Shown: positions 33,431 through 44,743 of the stretch, one piece after another
Layout: each line of letters begins with the position of its first letter
Numbering within the stretch: the stretch's first letter is position 1
Source of the DNA: Sialis fuliginosa
Lineage: Eukaryota; Arthropoda; Insecta; Megaloptera; Sialidae
Assembly: GCA_961205875.1 (NCBI GenBank)
Contig: OY540812.1
Coordinates: forward strand, 28,467,098 to 28,531,097
Reading direction: 5' to 3'
DNA length: 64,000 bases
Made by a program: the position numbers and the translations under genes
The notes under the pieces: model-generated
Database searches by the model: none
Seen by the model: the letters and a program-made list of their open reading frames with translations, nothing else
What the model was told of the DNA's origin: nothing

Positions 33431-33695
33431 ACACTATTTAACGTGCATGTATTTATTATTAGATTATCATTTGATTATTCAAACTGAAACGCTTTGCTTT
33501 CAATTTGAGTAATCAAGATGCATTCATGATCTATTAAACTAAGTACTTACTGCAGTCCGCCAAGAATAGCTAAATAAATATGTCATACGTAATATAGTTT
33601 GTATTTGCAAATAGACTATATATATAAGATATAATTAATTAATCTTCTTACTTACATACAAACGCTATCACCCGCGACTCCATTCGCGTCATATA

Positions 33696-34663
33696 CAGGG
33701 TGTCCCAGGATAGATGTAAGAAAAGGTGTAATGAACAAAAAAAATTCGAATTTCGGAATGATACTTGGTGATAAAGTCCTGCTTGATGTAAAACTAAAGT
33801 ATACCAAAAATTAGTTGATTTGGTCTTCTACAGGATATTTTATAAGAAAAAAAAATCCACTAAGAAAGTTTGTGTAGAATGCAATTTTGTAACCCTTTAC
33901 CGAATTTCAGAGTATTTATAATAAAAATGAAAAAAATTACACTTTCAATAAATTAAATAATAATGTGTCTCTCTAACCCTACTTTTCACTTCACGATAAA
34001 ATATCTACTAAATTATTGAAAGTGTGTTTTTTTTAAATGCTTTGAAATTGGATATAGGGTTGCAAAATTGCATTCTAAAGAAATTTGCTTAGTGGATTTT
34101 TTCATATTTTGAAAAATAAAGGTTGTTTGTTCTTGCTTATTTTTATAACTTTGTTTATACAGGGTGGGGCATTTAAAGTGTTACAGATTATTATCTCAGA
34201 ACCATTGCATATTTGAAAAAAATGTTTCAACCAAAAAATGTTTGATTGTTAGGGGGTAGTCGAATAACAATATTTATTTGCTGTTTTAACGTGGCCTTCA
34301 AGGATATTTGAAGGTTAACATCATTTTTTTAAATAGGAACCTATAGTTTTTATTTAGTAACTTATTCTACGTGAAAAAACATGAATCTTTTATTGAAAAC
34401 TTTTTTTTGAACAGCCTAAGCTTTCCAAGGTATCTAACAAAATATTTTTAACTTTCAAGAATTTTTTATTCAGAAACCATAAACTTTATAAAAAAATAAC
34501 TAAATGCCCCACCCTGTATAACATCCTGTAGAAGATTAAATCAACTAATTTTTGGTCTACGTTAATTTTACATCAAACAGGTCTCGATCTCTAAATGTCA
34601 TTCCGAAATTTGAATTTTTTTTATTCATTACACCTCTTGTTACATTTATCTTGGAACACACTG
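33696..34663. mobile_element. Long-TIR DNA element, split by a second MITE
   Basis: Left arm cagggtgtcccaggatagat ... through tggtcttctacaggatat, and right arm atcctgtagaagattaaatc ... to ttatcttggaacacactg, are inverted copies over roughly 145 bp with scattered mismatches. Ends CAGGGTG/CACACTG and flanking ATA/TAT fit a TA-targeting Tc1/mariner-type element. Without the inserted MITE it would be about 610 bp. A half copy lies at 1430-1641. Confidence 0.8.
34160..34516. mobile_element. Mariner-type MITE nested in the long-TIR element
   Basis: cagggtggggcatttaaagt and its partner taactaaatgccccaccctg close a 357-bp element flanked by TATA on each side. The uninterrupted relative at 1430-1641 reads ttgcttataaaacatcctg across the same site, which supports these borders. 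The same cagggtggggcat end closes the palindrome at 60691-61443. Confidence 0.85.
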
Positions 34664-34703
34664 TATATGCTAAGATATATATGGTTCGCATGGAATTTAT
34701 GTT

Positions 34704-34990
34704 AGGTAGGAATTGTCACTATAGACATAGAGAATGGACTGATCGTTCTCTTTTCAGCTGTGAAGTAAATACGGGCAGAAAAATGTGAAAGAGACAAAGC
34801 GATCATGCGGCCTGTAGTTGTCTCTTTCTAGAATTCTGATTGGTCCACGTTACAGGTTTGCAGGAGCAGATGAGTTCTGCACACATTATAGACCTACAGA
34901 AAAGAGACAGATATTGACCGCACAGTCGCTTTGCGGTCAATTTTGTGAGGCTATTGTTCAGAACATTATTTATGTCTATGACTGTCACCC
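34704..34990. mobile_element. MITE, about 285 bp, inside the Helitron
   Basis: cactatagacatagagaatg near the left and gttcagaacattatttatgt-ctatgac near the right form imperfect inverted ends. GC content is higher than the neighbours (ctctttctagaattctgatt, ggtccacgttacaggtttgc, accgcacagtcgctttgcgg). tgtcac occurs at both edges and might be a target duplication. The plus (34552-34788) and minus (34803-34988) frames are incidental. Confidence 0.55.
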
Positions 34991-35113
34991 ATGAAAAAAA
35001 AAGTTAAACATTATAAATTTCTGTTAATAAATTAAATTTTATCAAGATCGGTAAAAAGGTAACAAACAGACAGACATACAGACACACTTTCGCATTTATA
35101 ATGTTAGTATGGA

Positions 35114-35984
35114 TGATTGCCATAAAAATAGTTTTTTATTTTTCAAGTTTCAAATTGCACAAAAATTTAAGAAAAATATTTCATAGCTCATTCAACAGTT
35201 GAATATATTTCTGAGGAAAATTTTTACATGGACATATATTTGTAACAGTAAATTATAAATACAATAAAAAATCAAATAAACATGTGTTAACTACGCATTG
35301 AAATAGAGTAAATATAAGAAATAAAGTAAAGTTATAAGGCAATCTAAATAATTTTCCAATAATTCGATAGACACAATAAACATAAAAAATAGCATATACC
35401 TAATAATATAACATACATATCATTTTTTTAATAAGTAAAACAACGTTGTTGCGACATCTTTATTTATAAAACTTTATTCTTATAGTATCTCATCCTAGGA
35501 CTCTTTCCCCTACTAGTTTCTCTTATCAAAAACAGTTGAAAATACATAGTATATCAGTTATTGTAATAAAATAATAATTTTTTGGTTCGTGTTTAAAACA
35601 TTTTTAGAACTGCATGAGTTATTCAATCTCTAATGCAAAAAAAAAAACAATTAACAATATTTTTTTTGTTTCCTGTCAATGGTTTAATTTATAAGTTCAA
35701 TTGCGAATTACATGCGATAATTCAACTAGTTCATTGATTTATTTCTTAATCAATTCATTTGAATTTTTCAATTGTGTCAACCAAACAACATTGATGTAAT
35801 TACGGAACCCTCTATATACCTTCATTTTTTTAATCACTTACGTAATTAAATACAATATTATAAACATAGTTAGTTTTATAAAAAAATCATCAAATTATAA
35901 ATAATATCAGGTGGTATGTTAAAGAATTTACTCACAAGCAAAATAGAAAATCATTCTAGATATTTCTAGTGCCAATTTAGAATT
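35114..35984. other. AT-rich noncoding DNA, no gene seen
   Basis: No exon or complete element. acggaaccctctatatacct at 35803 resembles one end of the tacggaaccctaa repeat family. Confidence 0.45.
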
Positions 35985-36085
35985 GCACACGAGACAAGAC
36001 GAGAGTCAGGTTAGTCTCGTCTCGTTTTTTTTTTATTGAAGTCTTGTCTTAATCTCGAATTTTACAACAGACAGGCTCGAGAAAA
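35985..36085. repeat. GAGACGAGA-type repeat fragment
   Basis: ttgcacacgagacaagacga, gagtcaggttagtctcgtct and tcttgtcttaatctcgaatt. One end of the family, diverged. Confidence 0.6.
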
Positions 36086-36889
36086 TAATTTTTCCATTTT
36101 TTTTGTAATAAGTAACGAAATTTTCAAATATAACGAATTTTATATATTTCAATTATTTTTCTTATAGTTTTTGTTCATAACTTTTTTTAATAATCTTTCG
36201 CTAAAAAGTTATCATTAATAGTTACAGAGCTTCTATACAAAATTTTTGTCAGATTCACAGTTACGGAGATAAATAAAAAAAACTAATTGCACCCTATTTT
36301 CAAGATGAAGACTCCCAGTTACGAAATAGCTGTTAGACTCACGATACGACCGATATATTATTATATTTTTCGAATTCGATAATTATCGAACAAGGTGCAA
36401 ACATATTTTAAAATGCAAGAAACATAACAAATGTTTAAAAAATAAAAATAAACAAGTTTGAGTAAAGACAATTAATTCGGTATTCACGTCAGTCTATTTC
36501 CCATGGTGTAAAACTAACCAAGTTACGGCATGAATTGTTTTGTGGTTTTAAACTTTATTACAGTATCAAGTTAATCAAAAACTTTGTATAGTTTTTTTTT
36601 AAATTTATTTTTAACGCCCGCGCCGGTGCATTTGTATGGTTTTATTTTCTAACCTGTATGCATAAATGTTGAAACTACTCTCTGCAATATTTACTTTAAT
36701 CACGGAAAAAACAAATGATATATGATCAACTATGGTCATTTATTACACCCACGCCTATCAATTTTTTGGGTCAGGTATAATCAACTATGTTCATATACGA
36801 AATATATTTAACCATGGTCATATCTTTAAGACTTTAACATAAGAAATTAAGAAGTAAAATTAAGAGTCGTTATACAAACAATAATTTTT
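36086..36889. other. AT-rich noncoding DNA, no gene seen
   Basis: No exon. atcaactatggtcatttatt, aactatgttcatatacga and accatggtcatatctttaag (36725-36832) form a loose direct repeat of catnnnatcaactatggtcat-like words. Confidence 0.4.
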
Positions 36890-37760
36890 ACTATTTATCA
36901 CGAGACTCCTTATACTGTAACCAAAACTTGATGGCGGCCATTTTGGTCCAAGCGTTATTTTCAATGTAATCGTTTTTTTAAATTTTAACATGCATAACAT
37001 AACAGTTATTGGTTGATTGTTCCAAATAGACGTTTTTATGTTAATGAATAATCACTGAAATACTTTTAATCTTAATATATGTATAAAAACGTTGGTGTGT
37101 ATTACTGTGTATGTGGTATGTATGTATGTAATCTCTTTAGGCCTAAACCACTGGACTTATAGAAGCCATATTCACACCATATATTCCGTTAAGTTTGCCT
37201 TCATTAGACTCGATAGGTGACGCTGGGGTCGAGAATAGTCCGATTTGTCTCATATTCGGAATATATGTATATTAGTTACGTGAAAAGAAATATTTTTACA
37301 AAAAATGGGCCCGGTAGATGGCGCTAGAGTCGAGATATTTACGAAAATATGTATTTACGGTTTGATTTGGTTCATATTCAGAATATGTGTTAGTAAACGT
37401 GGAAATAAATATTTTACAAAAAATGAACCTGGTAGGAGTCGAGATATTGACAAAAATGTGTATTTATGGTCTGATTTTTAAACAAATTATTTTTGGGCAG
37501 AAGAACGTTTGTCGGGTCAGCTAAAATAACAATTACAACCCTCCATACGTGACAGTGGGTAAAATATTAACTCCCGTGCGACGCCGGGACGGGTCCGCTA
37601 GTGATAATATAAAACATTTATTATATTTTTTATAATTCCCAAACATTTATTTTAAGAACCGAATGATACGCCACTAACTTTACAGAGCACATTTTTGCAG
37701 AGCACACTGGTAACAATGTTGCGGTAATTTTAAAATAAAAAATAACATGGATTTACCCTG
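36890..37760 (+). mobile_element. hAT-like MITE copy interrupted by a Helitron
   Basis: aacttgatggcggccatttt, gttccaaatagacgttttta and aatcactgaaatactttta on the left, then aatataaaacatttattata and aaccgaatgatacgccacta on the right, follow in order the complete relative at 51234-51632 (read in reverse). Its middle is interrupted at 37070-37601 by a Helitron. Terminal repeats of this copy are not clear. Confidence 0.65.
37070..37601 (+). mobile_element. Non-autonomous Helitron, 532 bp
   Basis: Begins A|TCTTAATATATGTATAAAAA-cgttgg, ends with a hairpin (cccgtgcgacgccgggacgg) then gtccgCTAG|T. It lies between tgaaatacttttaa and tgataatataaaacat of a hAT-like MITE, matching an empty-site arrangement. 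The interior repeats a gtagatggcgctagagtcga / gtaggtggcgctggag unit. A 306-bp copy with deletions is at 43576-43881. Confidence 0.87.
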
Positions 37761-38490
37761 AAGCTAAGTAACTTTTGTTCCAAAAGGTTTTTCTGTAACA
37801 GCTTACTTTTCGAAATAAAAATTCATAACACGATATATTTTGAACATCCAGTATACCTATGTATATTGTATATGTATATGAATATTATTTTTATATTTAA
37901 GATTATCATAGATATAATACCCCTCCTAAATACCATATCTTGCTAGCCATTTATGGGGCCCAAGTTAGTATTTTGAACAAAAAGAGGGATGTGGCATTGA
38001 AAAAAATATCTAGTCATTGAAAACCTGGACACCTTGTTTGTACTTAAATTATTTATCTTCATTATCACACCATTAAATGAAATAAGAGAGTTTCCTAACA
38101 GAGACACCACAAATGTGTATAGTATAAAAACCTCTGTATTAGTTAACTAACTGAGTTATACGATTCGGTGTGAATTGTTTCGTTGTTTAAACTTTATTAC
38201 CGTTACCAACTTAATCAAAACTTTTCGCAGCCTACTTGTGCGTTCTTTTTATCTAACTTGATTCCATTGAGGATCATGTACAGTACAAATGAATGATATG
38301 TTTTCATCAGCAAAACTTTCGCAAACTGTGCCACCATTTTATTTACATTTTTAGATAAAACTTTTTGTTCTTGCGGCTATTTTTTTTTATTTTGAATTAT
38401 TCTGTTCTCTTGTAATGTTACATTTGATTTAATCTCATTTTTTTCGTATAATATTTTATTTATTTTATGGTTTGAAGTGGAACGGTTCTT
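37761..38490. other. AT-rich noncoding DNA, no gene seen
   Basis: The words gaattgtttcgttgtttaaa, ctttattaccgttaccaact and taatcaaaactttt at 38175 also occur at 36531, so a dispersed repeat is present. No gene recognised. Confidence 0.45.
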
Positions 38491-38495
38491 AAAAA

Positions 38496-39069
38496 TAGGG
38501 TCAACTGGGGTAAAAGTGAAACAAAATACAAATCATAATACAAATTCATACTAATTTTTTTTACTAGATGCGCTTATGAATAACCATTTTAAATACTTAC
38601 GTCATTTGAACTGTACGATACAACACGGACTTTAAAAATGAAAAAAGTGTGTTTCATTTTTAACCTCTAATTTGGGGAAATGTGAAACAGGTAAGGGAAA
38701 AAGTGAAACAGGTCTCTAATGGAAAATATTTCTCGAAAAATTAAAAGAAAAGCTACAAAGGCAACATTGATTTATCTTCTTTGTGGCATATCAATGTGAA
38801 ATTGCAACTTTAATTAATATCAGAGCTATACAGAAAGTTTTGTGCAAAGAATTAAAATTTAATTCAGACGTTTTGTCATCGACTAACAAGGAAATCTGTA
38901 GGGGGGACACATCACTTATTAGGCGATTCATATTTCCAGGTCGCTTTAACAAACCCTTAATGATGATGTTTTTATAATTCTCCTATAAACAAATTAGTTT
39001 TTTAGTTGCAAGCTTGTTTCACTTTTACCCCATTTTTTCGTGTTTCATATTTACCCCCACTCGACCCTA
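38496..39069. mobile_element. MITE with TIR tagggtcnantgggg-taaa, 574 bp
   Basis: Left tagggtcaactggggtaaaa-gtgaaac and right gtttcatatttacccccact-cgaccct-a are inverted ends. Subterminal tgaaac/gtttca words are repeated (gggaaatgtgaaacaggtaa, agtgaaacaggtc; ttgtttcacttttacccc). A 64-codon plus-strand frame at 38783-38977 sits in the centre with no known motif. Confidence 0.75.
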
Positions 39070-39080
39070 ATTTCTGTTTT

Positions 39081-39445
39081 TGAAGTGAAACTTCTTTCGC
39101 GAGCTAGTGAATTGGAATGATCTCGACAGGTTTTCAAGATGAAACGCTGATGGCAGTGTGCATATGCGCGAAAGAATGATGAGTATACGAGAAAGATGGA
39201 TGAATTGCGCATGCATATAAGTCAATTTACATAGGTTATGCGTGAGAGAGCGATGATTAGATGTATAAGTCAGTTTAAGTCGGTGACAAACTGTCAAGCT
39301 ACGTGTTTTGTATACGGTTTATGCGTCAAAATAATACGTTTGATTATATTATTAATTTAATACATTTAGCTTTATTTATTTAATTCGCATGGTTAATGAA
39401 AACAAAAGAAGTTTCGCTTCAATCGTGCGCCTATATTGGTGAGGT
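39081..39445 (+). mobile_element. MITE with TIR tgaagtgaaacttcttt
   Basis: Left end tgaagtgaaacttctttcgc and right end aagaagtttcgcttca-atcgtgcgc. Interior words (gaaagatggatgaattgcgc, gcatggttaatgaaaacaaa, gttttgtatacggtttatgc) recur at 24150, 29690 and 45320. This copy begins 11 bp after the 38496 MITE ends. The minus-strand frame 39067-39297 spans the junction. Confidence 0.75.
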
Positions 39446-41136
39446 ATACATCACTTTTTATTATTCTATAGCGTTTTTGTTTTTATGGTTTATGAATAAT
39501 TAAATGGGTGTCTTTGAATTACACAGAAAAAAATTGTCAAATGTGAGTCAAGCTTCGCGCATAAGTGTTCCGTACTGTATTGTTTCTCATTTTATTCGAT
39601 TATGTTAGTTTAATTTAAATTTAGTAATGTTAAGAACCACTAATTTAATTTAATAGTTCGTCTATAAGAAAGCAGATGTTTCCAAATATACTATATATTT
39701 TTATAACAATTTTGATTTATTTTTGATTTGAATTGTTTCAAATAAAGATTTTAGATTAAAACCTAATATTCAATTGTTTTTCTTTAAACGAGTGTACAAC
39801 CTGAATATTCCTGAAAAAATGTTGCAAATAAAAGTTGTTTTCTTTTGAAGAGGAAACAAAATGGTATAATTAGTTTTTGATTCGGTGGACTTTTTCCAAG
39901 TCAACTTTTTTTCAAATTGAAATTTTTCTTTTCATTTTACAATTAGTCTACATAACAAAGTAAACAACTTTTGTAAAAAAACATCTTTATCTGACTTCAA
40001 TTCTTTATGATATGTATTTAAGTATGTAGTTTCTAACCAGCCAGTAACTAAAATTAAACTAAAATTAACATTGATATAGTAGTATTTATTAACTAAATTT
40101 CAATATACTTAATGCAAAAACTAGGAACTCAGTTATAACTTTGCAGCAACTAATTACGTAGAACTACGTTACTTACGTACTTTCTTTATTATAGAAAATA
40201 TGTTATATTATTGATTAATTAGATACATAGAAGATACATTTTTTTAAAAGCGAAAATCGCACCATTACGCTCAAACGGCCGACATTTCAAACAAAATATA
40301 TGTATTATATAAAAAAATTAAATCGGGGTCATCAAAAAAAATCTTATGTTCTCTAAGCAGCTATATTTTTTTCAGATAAAAAATGTAAAATTTACAGTTG
40401 GTACCACCGCACAAGCTTTTCTTCTCCGATAGCCCGTCTACGAGATCAGGTTACACTGCGCATTTTGTAATATTTATTAATAAAAATTTCATTAAATATA
40501 GTTCAATATATTATTTAATAATAATATATATTAATTAAAAAGAAAAAAAATATATGAAAAAAAAAATTCTTGAACATAACCTTACTTTTCCCGCCTTAGG
40601 TGTATATAATAAATTCAAAGTTCAATCCCTTGTAAACAAACATTACACAAAGAAGTTTTTCTACCGGAATCGGTTTTAATTCCATATCAAACTCAGTAAC
40701 AACTTTTAATTCTTTATCAGTAAACAAATAAAATTGAAAGTATCCCTACCGACAACAATATTTTCCAACTGAGGAAACACGAAACAAAATCTTTAACTTT
40801 AATTAAATGAAAATATAAGCTTCTTTGTTCCACCTGATCGTTCTTTATTCTCCGATATCACAGAACTCGTAATAAAAATAAAAGCGTTCTCATCAGTCCT
40901 TTGTAAAGCCAAGCACTACAGTTCTTTAAAAGTGGTCACAAATCCGCTAAATGACCAGAGTTTAATCTGCCCGGAACACGAGAAAATGTACAATGTTGCC
41001 ACCTCTTTTGTTCAATTGATTCAAGAAAGGACGGATTACTCATGTAGAAAAATACTATCGTTTATTCATTTCTATTTTTATACATGATAATTTGAAAAGA
41101 ATGGATTTATCGATACAGATTTTATTAATGTGCCAA
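39446..41136. other. AT-rich noncoding DNA, no gene seen
   Basis: No exon or complete element. 40380-40465 is GC-richer (acagttggtaccaccgcaca, ccgatagcccgtctacgaga) with no match on either strand. Confidence 0.4.
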
Positions 41137-41675
41137 CTCAGTACTTCGACACTTTTGTAAATTTATTACCATACTTCTGAAACTTCGTGGGTGGCTTCTT
41201 TTTGACGAGTCTAACACCTTTTTTATTTGCGAAAATTCATAAAAATAGAACATTTTCGAACATGCAACCGTGAAATTTTCCGGGCGACGAACTGTAAAAA
41301 CGGCCCAAGATATTTGTCGGACAAAATAACCAATGGATTGTAACTAAGATAATATGGATAAATAGTGGAGTATCACTTAGTCTGCCACCTCCAACATGTC
41401 AAAATAACAAAGTTATTATAGTTTATTACCAGCTACCTGAAATTTGCAGGATTATTAAATAATTATTTTTACAATCCATTGGTCATTTTGTCCGACAAAA
41501 TACTTGGGCCGTTTTTTCAGTCCGCCGCCCGAAAAATTCCAGGGCTGCACGTTCGAATATGCTCCATTTTTAAGAATTTTCGCAAATAAAAAAGTTATTA
41601 GACTCGTCAAAAAGAAGCCACTCTGGAAGTTTCAGAAATATAGTAATAAATTTACAAAAGGGTCGAGGTACTGAG
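41137..41675. mobile_element. Palindromic MITE, 539 bp
   Basis: Left arm ctcagtacttcgacactttt ... aaacttcgtgggtggcttct ... tttgacgagtctaacacctt and the right arm (gttattagactcgtcaaaaa, gaagccactctggaagtttc, gggtcgaggtactgag) are inverted over about 200 bp with some mismatches. caatggattgt / acaatccattg closes the inner part. No transposase. Confidence 0.8.
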
Positions 41676-41757
41676 GACTATTATACGTGTAGCAGTTTTT
41701 GTTCAGAGTTTTATTTGCATATTTTGAAATCGATGAATATGGTGGCACTTTTACAAC

Positions 41758-42387
41758 TAGGTTTACACGGCGCGCCAAGACGAGATTGGCTTAAATTCAG
41801 GGCCGTAACTAGAGGCTCTTGGACTTCGGGGCAGAAAGTTACCGAGGGGCCCTTACTATATGCGAAATATAAATATAAAAATTGAATACTTTTTTTTGTT
41901 CTTCAATCTTGCCGACTCCAATTTTTACGCTGCTGCAGGGCATAATACGTTCTGGGGCACTACCCCGGCTACCCCAGTGGTAGTTACGACCCTGCTTAAA
42001 TTCGCACAAGACGAGACCGACACGATATTAACTTTATTTATAAGTCTCGTCGAAAGTCTCTGTTTTAAAAGATAAAATGAATATTTTCTTATTTGATATT
42101 AATCTGTAAATGAATAATTTAAATAAAATGTATCGAATTAGTTACTTATTTTTTTTTAAATTTCTTTATTTATTCATAAGAATAAATGGTAAAAATATTT
42201 TTTATAAAAAATTTCACACGAGACTGATTTTTCTCGGTCAAGTGTACGAGACCAGCTTACAATTAATTTTTTAACGAAAAAAAAACCGAAACTGTCACTT
42301 GTTAAATTTGATACCAAGACGAGACTTCAGTTCGAAAAATCGGGATGAGACGATAATTACTTGTCTTTCGTCTCTTATACAATCCTA
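41758..42387. mobile_element. GAGACGAGA-type element, near full length, with a nested MITE
   Basis: Begins taggtttacacggcgcgcca-agacgag and ends ttgtctttcgtctcttatac-aatccta. Flanks tttacaac and tctataac agree at 6 of 8 positions, compatible with an old 8-bp duplication. A 197-bp hAT-like MITE sits at 41798-41994 with its own exact duplication. GA-rich words cluster near both ends; the centre is AT-rich. The 71-codon frame at 41860-42075 crosses the nested border. Confidence 0.65.
41798..41994. mobile_element. hAT-like MITE, 197 bp, 8-bp target duplication cttaaatt
   Basis: Ends cagggccgtaactagaggc and the inverted partner gtggtagttacgaccctg. The flanks are exact copies of cttaaatt (41790-41797 and 41995-42002). 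Removing it rejoins gattggcttaaattcgcaca-agacgagacc, as in the uninterrupted copy at 25005-25046. The CAGGG ends and 8-bp duplication fit hAT. Confidence 0.9.
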
Positions 42388-43575
42388 TCTATAACTCAGA
42401 TGATATCTAGCCGAAACTAATTCTAGGATCTTAGGCATTCTTATTGGGAATGTTCCATCAAGATCAGTTTTATTTAAGAAAAATAAATCAATATGCTATT
42501 TTTGCTATTTTATGACATGTTTTTTTTCAATTTCTGTTTTTAAAATAATATTTTTACTCATAGTATTTGTCGTTGAAAGTACCACTAAAACCTTGCTAAT
42601 TAAAAAAAATATTGCCAGTAGGTACCTTCATTTCAAAATAGTGGGGGGGGGGTATGAAATCTAACTGGGGGAGGCTTAAGTTAGATTAGGACTTTTTTTG
42701 ATACGTAGACATGTGAAGTGTCAAAATTTAATCAGTAGAACTTAAAAAGAGCACCAGTTCATTTCATATTCCTCTTATAATAAAATATATACAAGTATGT
42801 ATATCTAGAGGTCATAACTTCATAACTTACATGTTTAATTTAAATTTCAAGTTTCTAGCTAATATAGTTTATGTGATATTCTGCTGTAATGGAAGAATAT
42901 ACCGACAGACGGATGACAAAGTAAGATTAACAGATTCTAGACTAGAATTTTGAATAGAGCCCAAATTCACTCACACTTATATTGGGTCAGAGCCGTGACC
43001 TGAAAAATTCACGACCCGGGCCCCACTTTTATAAATTTTATTAAAATTTTTTTACAAATTTTGACTAATTTTTGTAGAGATGAAACGTGTTTAATATGCG
43101 ATATGCGATAGATATCCATACCAAATTTTAACTTCCTGTCTCTTCTCGAAATAGGTTTAAACATTTCCATTTGCATCCTAAATTACACCTACAAATTTTC
43201 CCACGCACCCATCATTATTAGATTCTGGAATATTGATCGTAAGTAATTATTCGAAAACGTACGCCCTAAAGTATTTGTATTGCTTTAAACAGTGTTCTTG
43301 TTTAATTCTATTTTGAATGTACTTTATTTGATTCTGATTCTAAGAAATGTATTTCATTGACTTGATGAAAACAATCATGCCTGTAAATCTGATTGTGCTA
43401 TAAATAATTTGTTGATTATCTTGATGATGCTTTAACATTTATAATTTAAGATAGGTACACAGTTTTTATATTTTCATGAAACTTTATCTCTGATAATTAA
43501 AATACATTTTCGAGATGAATCAATATAGTTATTTATGCAACCAGTTTATTAAGTATTAAAAAGTTAGGTGACATA
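42388..43575. other. AT-rich noncoding DNA with one repeat scrap
   Basis: A G-run lies at about 42643-42652. At 42955-43035 tcactcacacttatattggg-tcagagccgtgacctgaaaa and cacgacccgggcccca is a decayed end of the CTCACG-rich MITE family. Nothing else recognised. Confidence 0.45.
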
Positions 43576-43881
43576 TCTTAATATATTAAATAAAAACGTT
43601 GGTGCATATGTATGTGATCTCATCAGGCCTAAATAACTGAACGTATTGAAGCCATATTCACACCATATGTTCGTTTGGTGTTCCGATAAGTTTATCTTTT
43701 TTTTAGACTCGGTAGGTGGCGCTGGAGTTGATATATTTACGAAAATGTGTATTTATGGTCTTATTTTTAAACAAATTATTTTTGGGCAGAACATTTGCCG
43801 GGTTAGCTAAAACAAGAATTACAACTCTCCATACGTGATATTAATATTAACTCCCGTGTGAAGCCGGGATGGATTCGCTAG
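43576..43881 (+). mobile_element. Non-autonomous Helitron, 306 bp
   Basis: A|TCTTAATATATTAAATAAAA-acgttgg at the start; hairpin ctcccgtgtgaagccgggat then ggattcgCTAG|T at the end. It is a shorter relative of 37070-37601, with the middle removed; gccatattcacaccatatgt and taactcccgtg are shared. Confidence 0.85.
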
Positions 43882-44740
43882 TTTCTTTATAAAACTGTAT
43901 AAAATGATGAATTTCTTTTAAATAATTACGTCGCGCCATGACTCCCGCGAGAGGAGGGGGCTGACAAGGTTCTAGCCTGAGGGCTCGAGGCTAAGGGAGG
44001 GCCGGTGCGAAAAGTCAACATTTTTATTAGTTGTCGTCAGAAAAAATGTACTTATTTGATTTCTTAGCAGAAGGGGGCCATGGGTCAGACATGTATTAAG
44101 AAAAAAATACAAACAATATTTACTAAAAAGAAATTAAAGATGAAATTAATGACATTTTAATTAGTATGATTAAAATTTTGGGAAAATAATAATTTTAAAA
44201 AAAATGTGATTGGACACCGAAATATTTTATGTTTATTTTTATTTTTATCTCCTTTATTTTTATTTTTATCTCTAAAATTTTCAGAAAAATTGGCAAAGGG
44301 TAAAAATTGCTTAGAATTCGTCAAATAAAACAATAATTTTCGGTTTTTTGGTTCGGCAGTTTTTTTATAAAATTAAAAAATGTTATAAAAAATTCTAAAA
44401 ATATTTTAAATGTATTATTAGGCTACTTCCAATAGCTTTTTATTTTATGCAAATTTTTATTTTTTTCATCTAAATAGAAGATATAAATAAAAATTAAGCT
44501 AAAATATTTCGGTACTCCGTGCGGAAATTATGGGTTTTTTCAGGTTGCGCTTTTCACAACTTTTGATCAGAACACTTTAAACTATCATTTCTCCAAATTA
44601 CAAAAAATTCAATCAAAATACAAAATTTTTGTGCGAGGTCCTTCATAAAAAATATTAAAATTGTATAAAAATAGAAAAATAGTTGTGATATTGATGTAAT
44701 TTAAACAACAATGCCCATTAAGTAGTTACCTATATAAAAT
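43882..44740. other. Noncoding DNA with a short GC-rich stretch
   Basis: 43930-44015 is unusually GC-rich for the window (cgcgccatgactcccgcgag, ctagcctgagggctcgaggc, taagggagggccggtgcg). It may be an end of a decayed hAT-like element, but the partner end was not found. The rest is AT-rich. Confidence 0.4.
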
Positions 44741-44743
44741 TAC

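Larger units (their letters stand above)
33664..35113 (-). mobile_element. Helitron-like element interrupted by nested insertions
   Basis: On the minus strand the 5' end is A|TCCATACTAACATTATAAAT with gtctgtatgtctgtctgttt behind it (about 35050-35113). The 3' end is the decayed hairpin cgcgaatggagtcgcgggtg near 33664-33688. Between them lie a long-TIR element (33696-34663), itself split by a mariner-type MITE (34160-34516), and a separate MITE (about 34704-34990). Helitron sequence (gaatttatgttaggtagg; tcaagatcggtaaaaaggta) lies on both sides. Confidence 0.7.

Noticed and set aside
41860..42075. 71-codon plus-strand frame
   Set aside because: It crosses the border of a nested MITE and its host repeat, so it cannot be an old coding frame.
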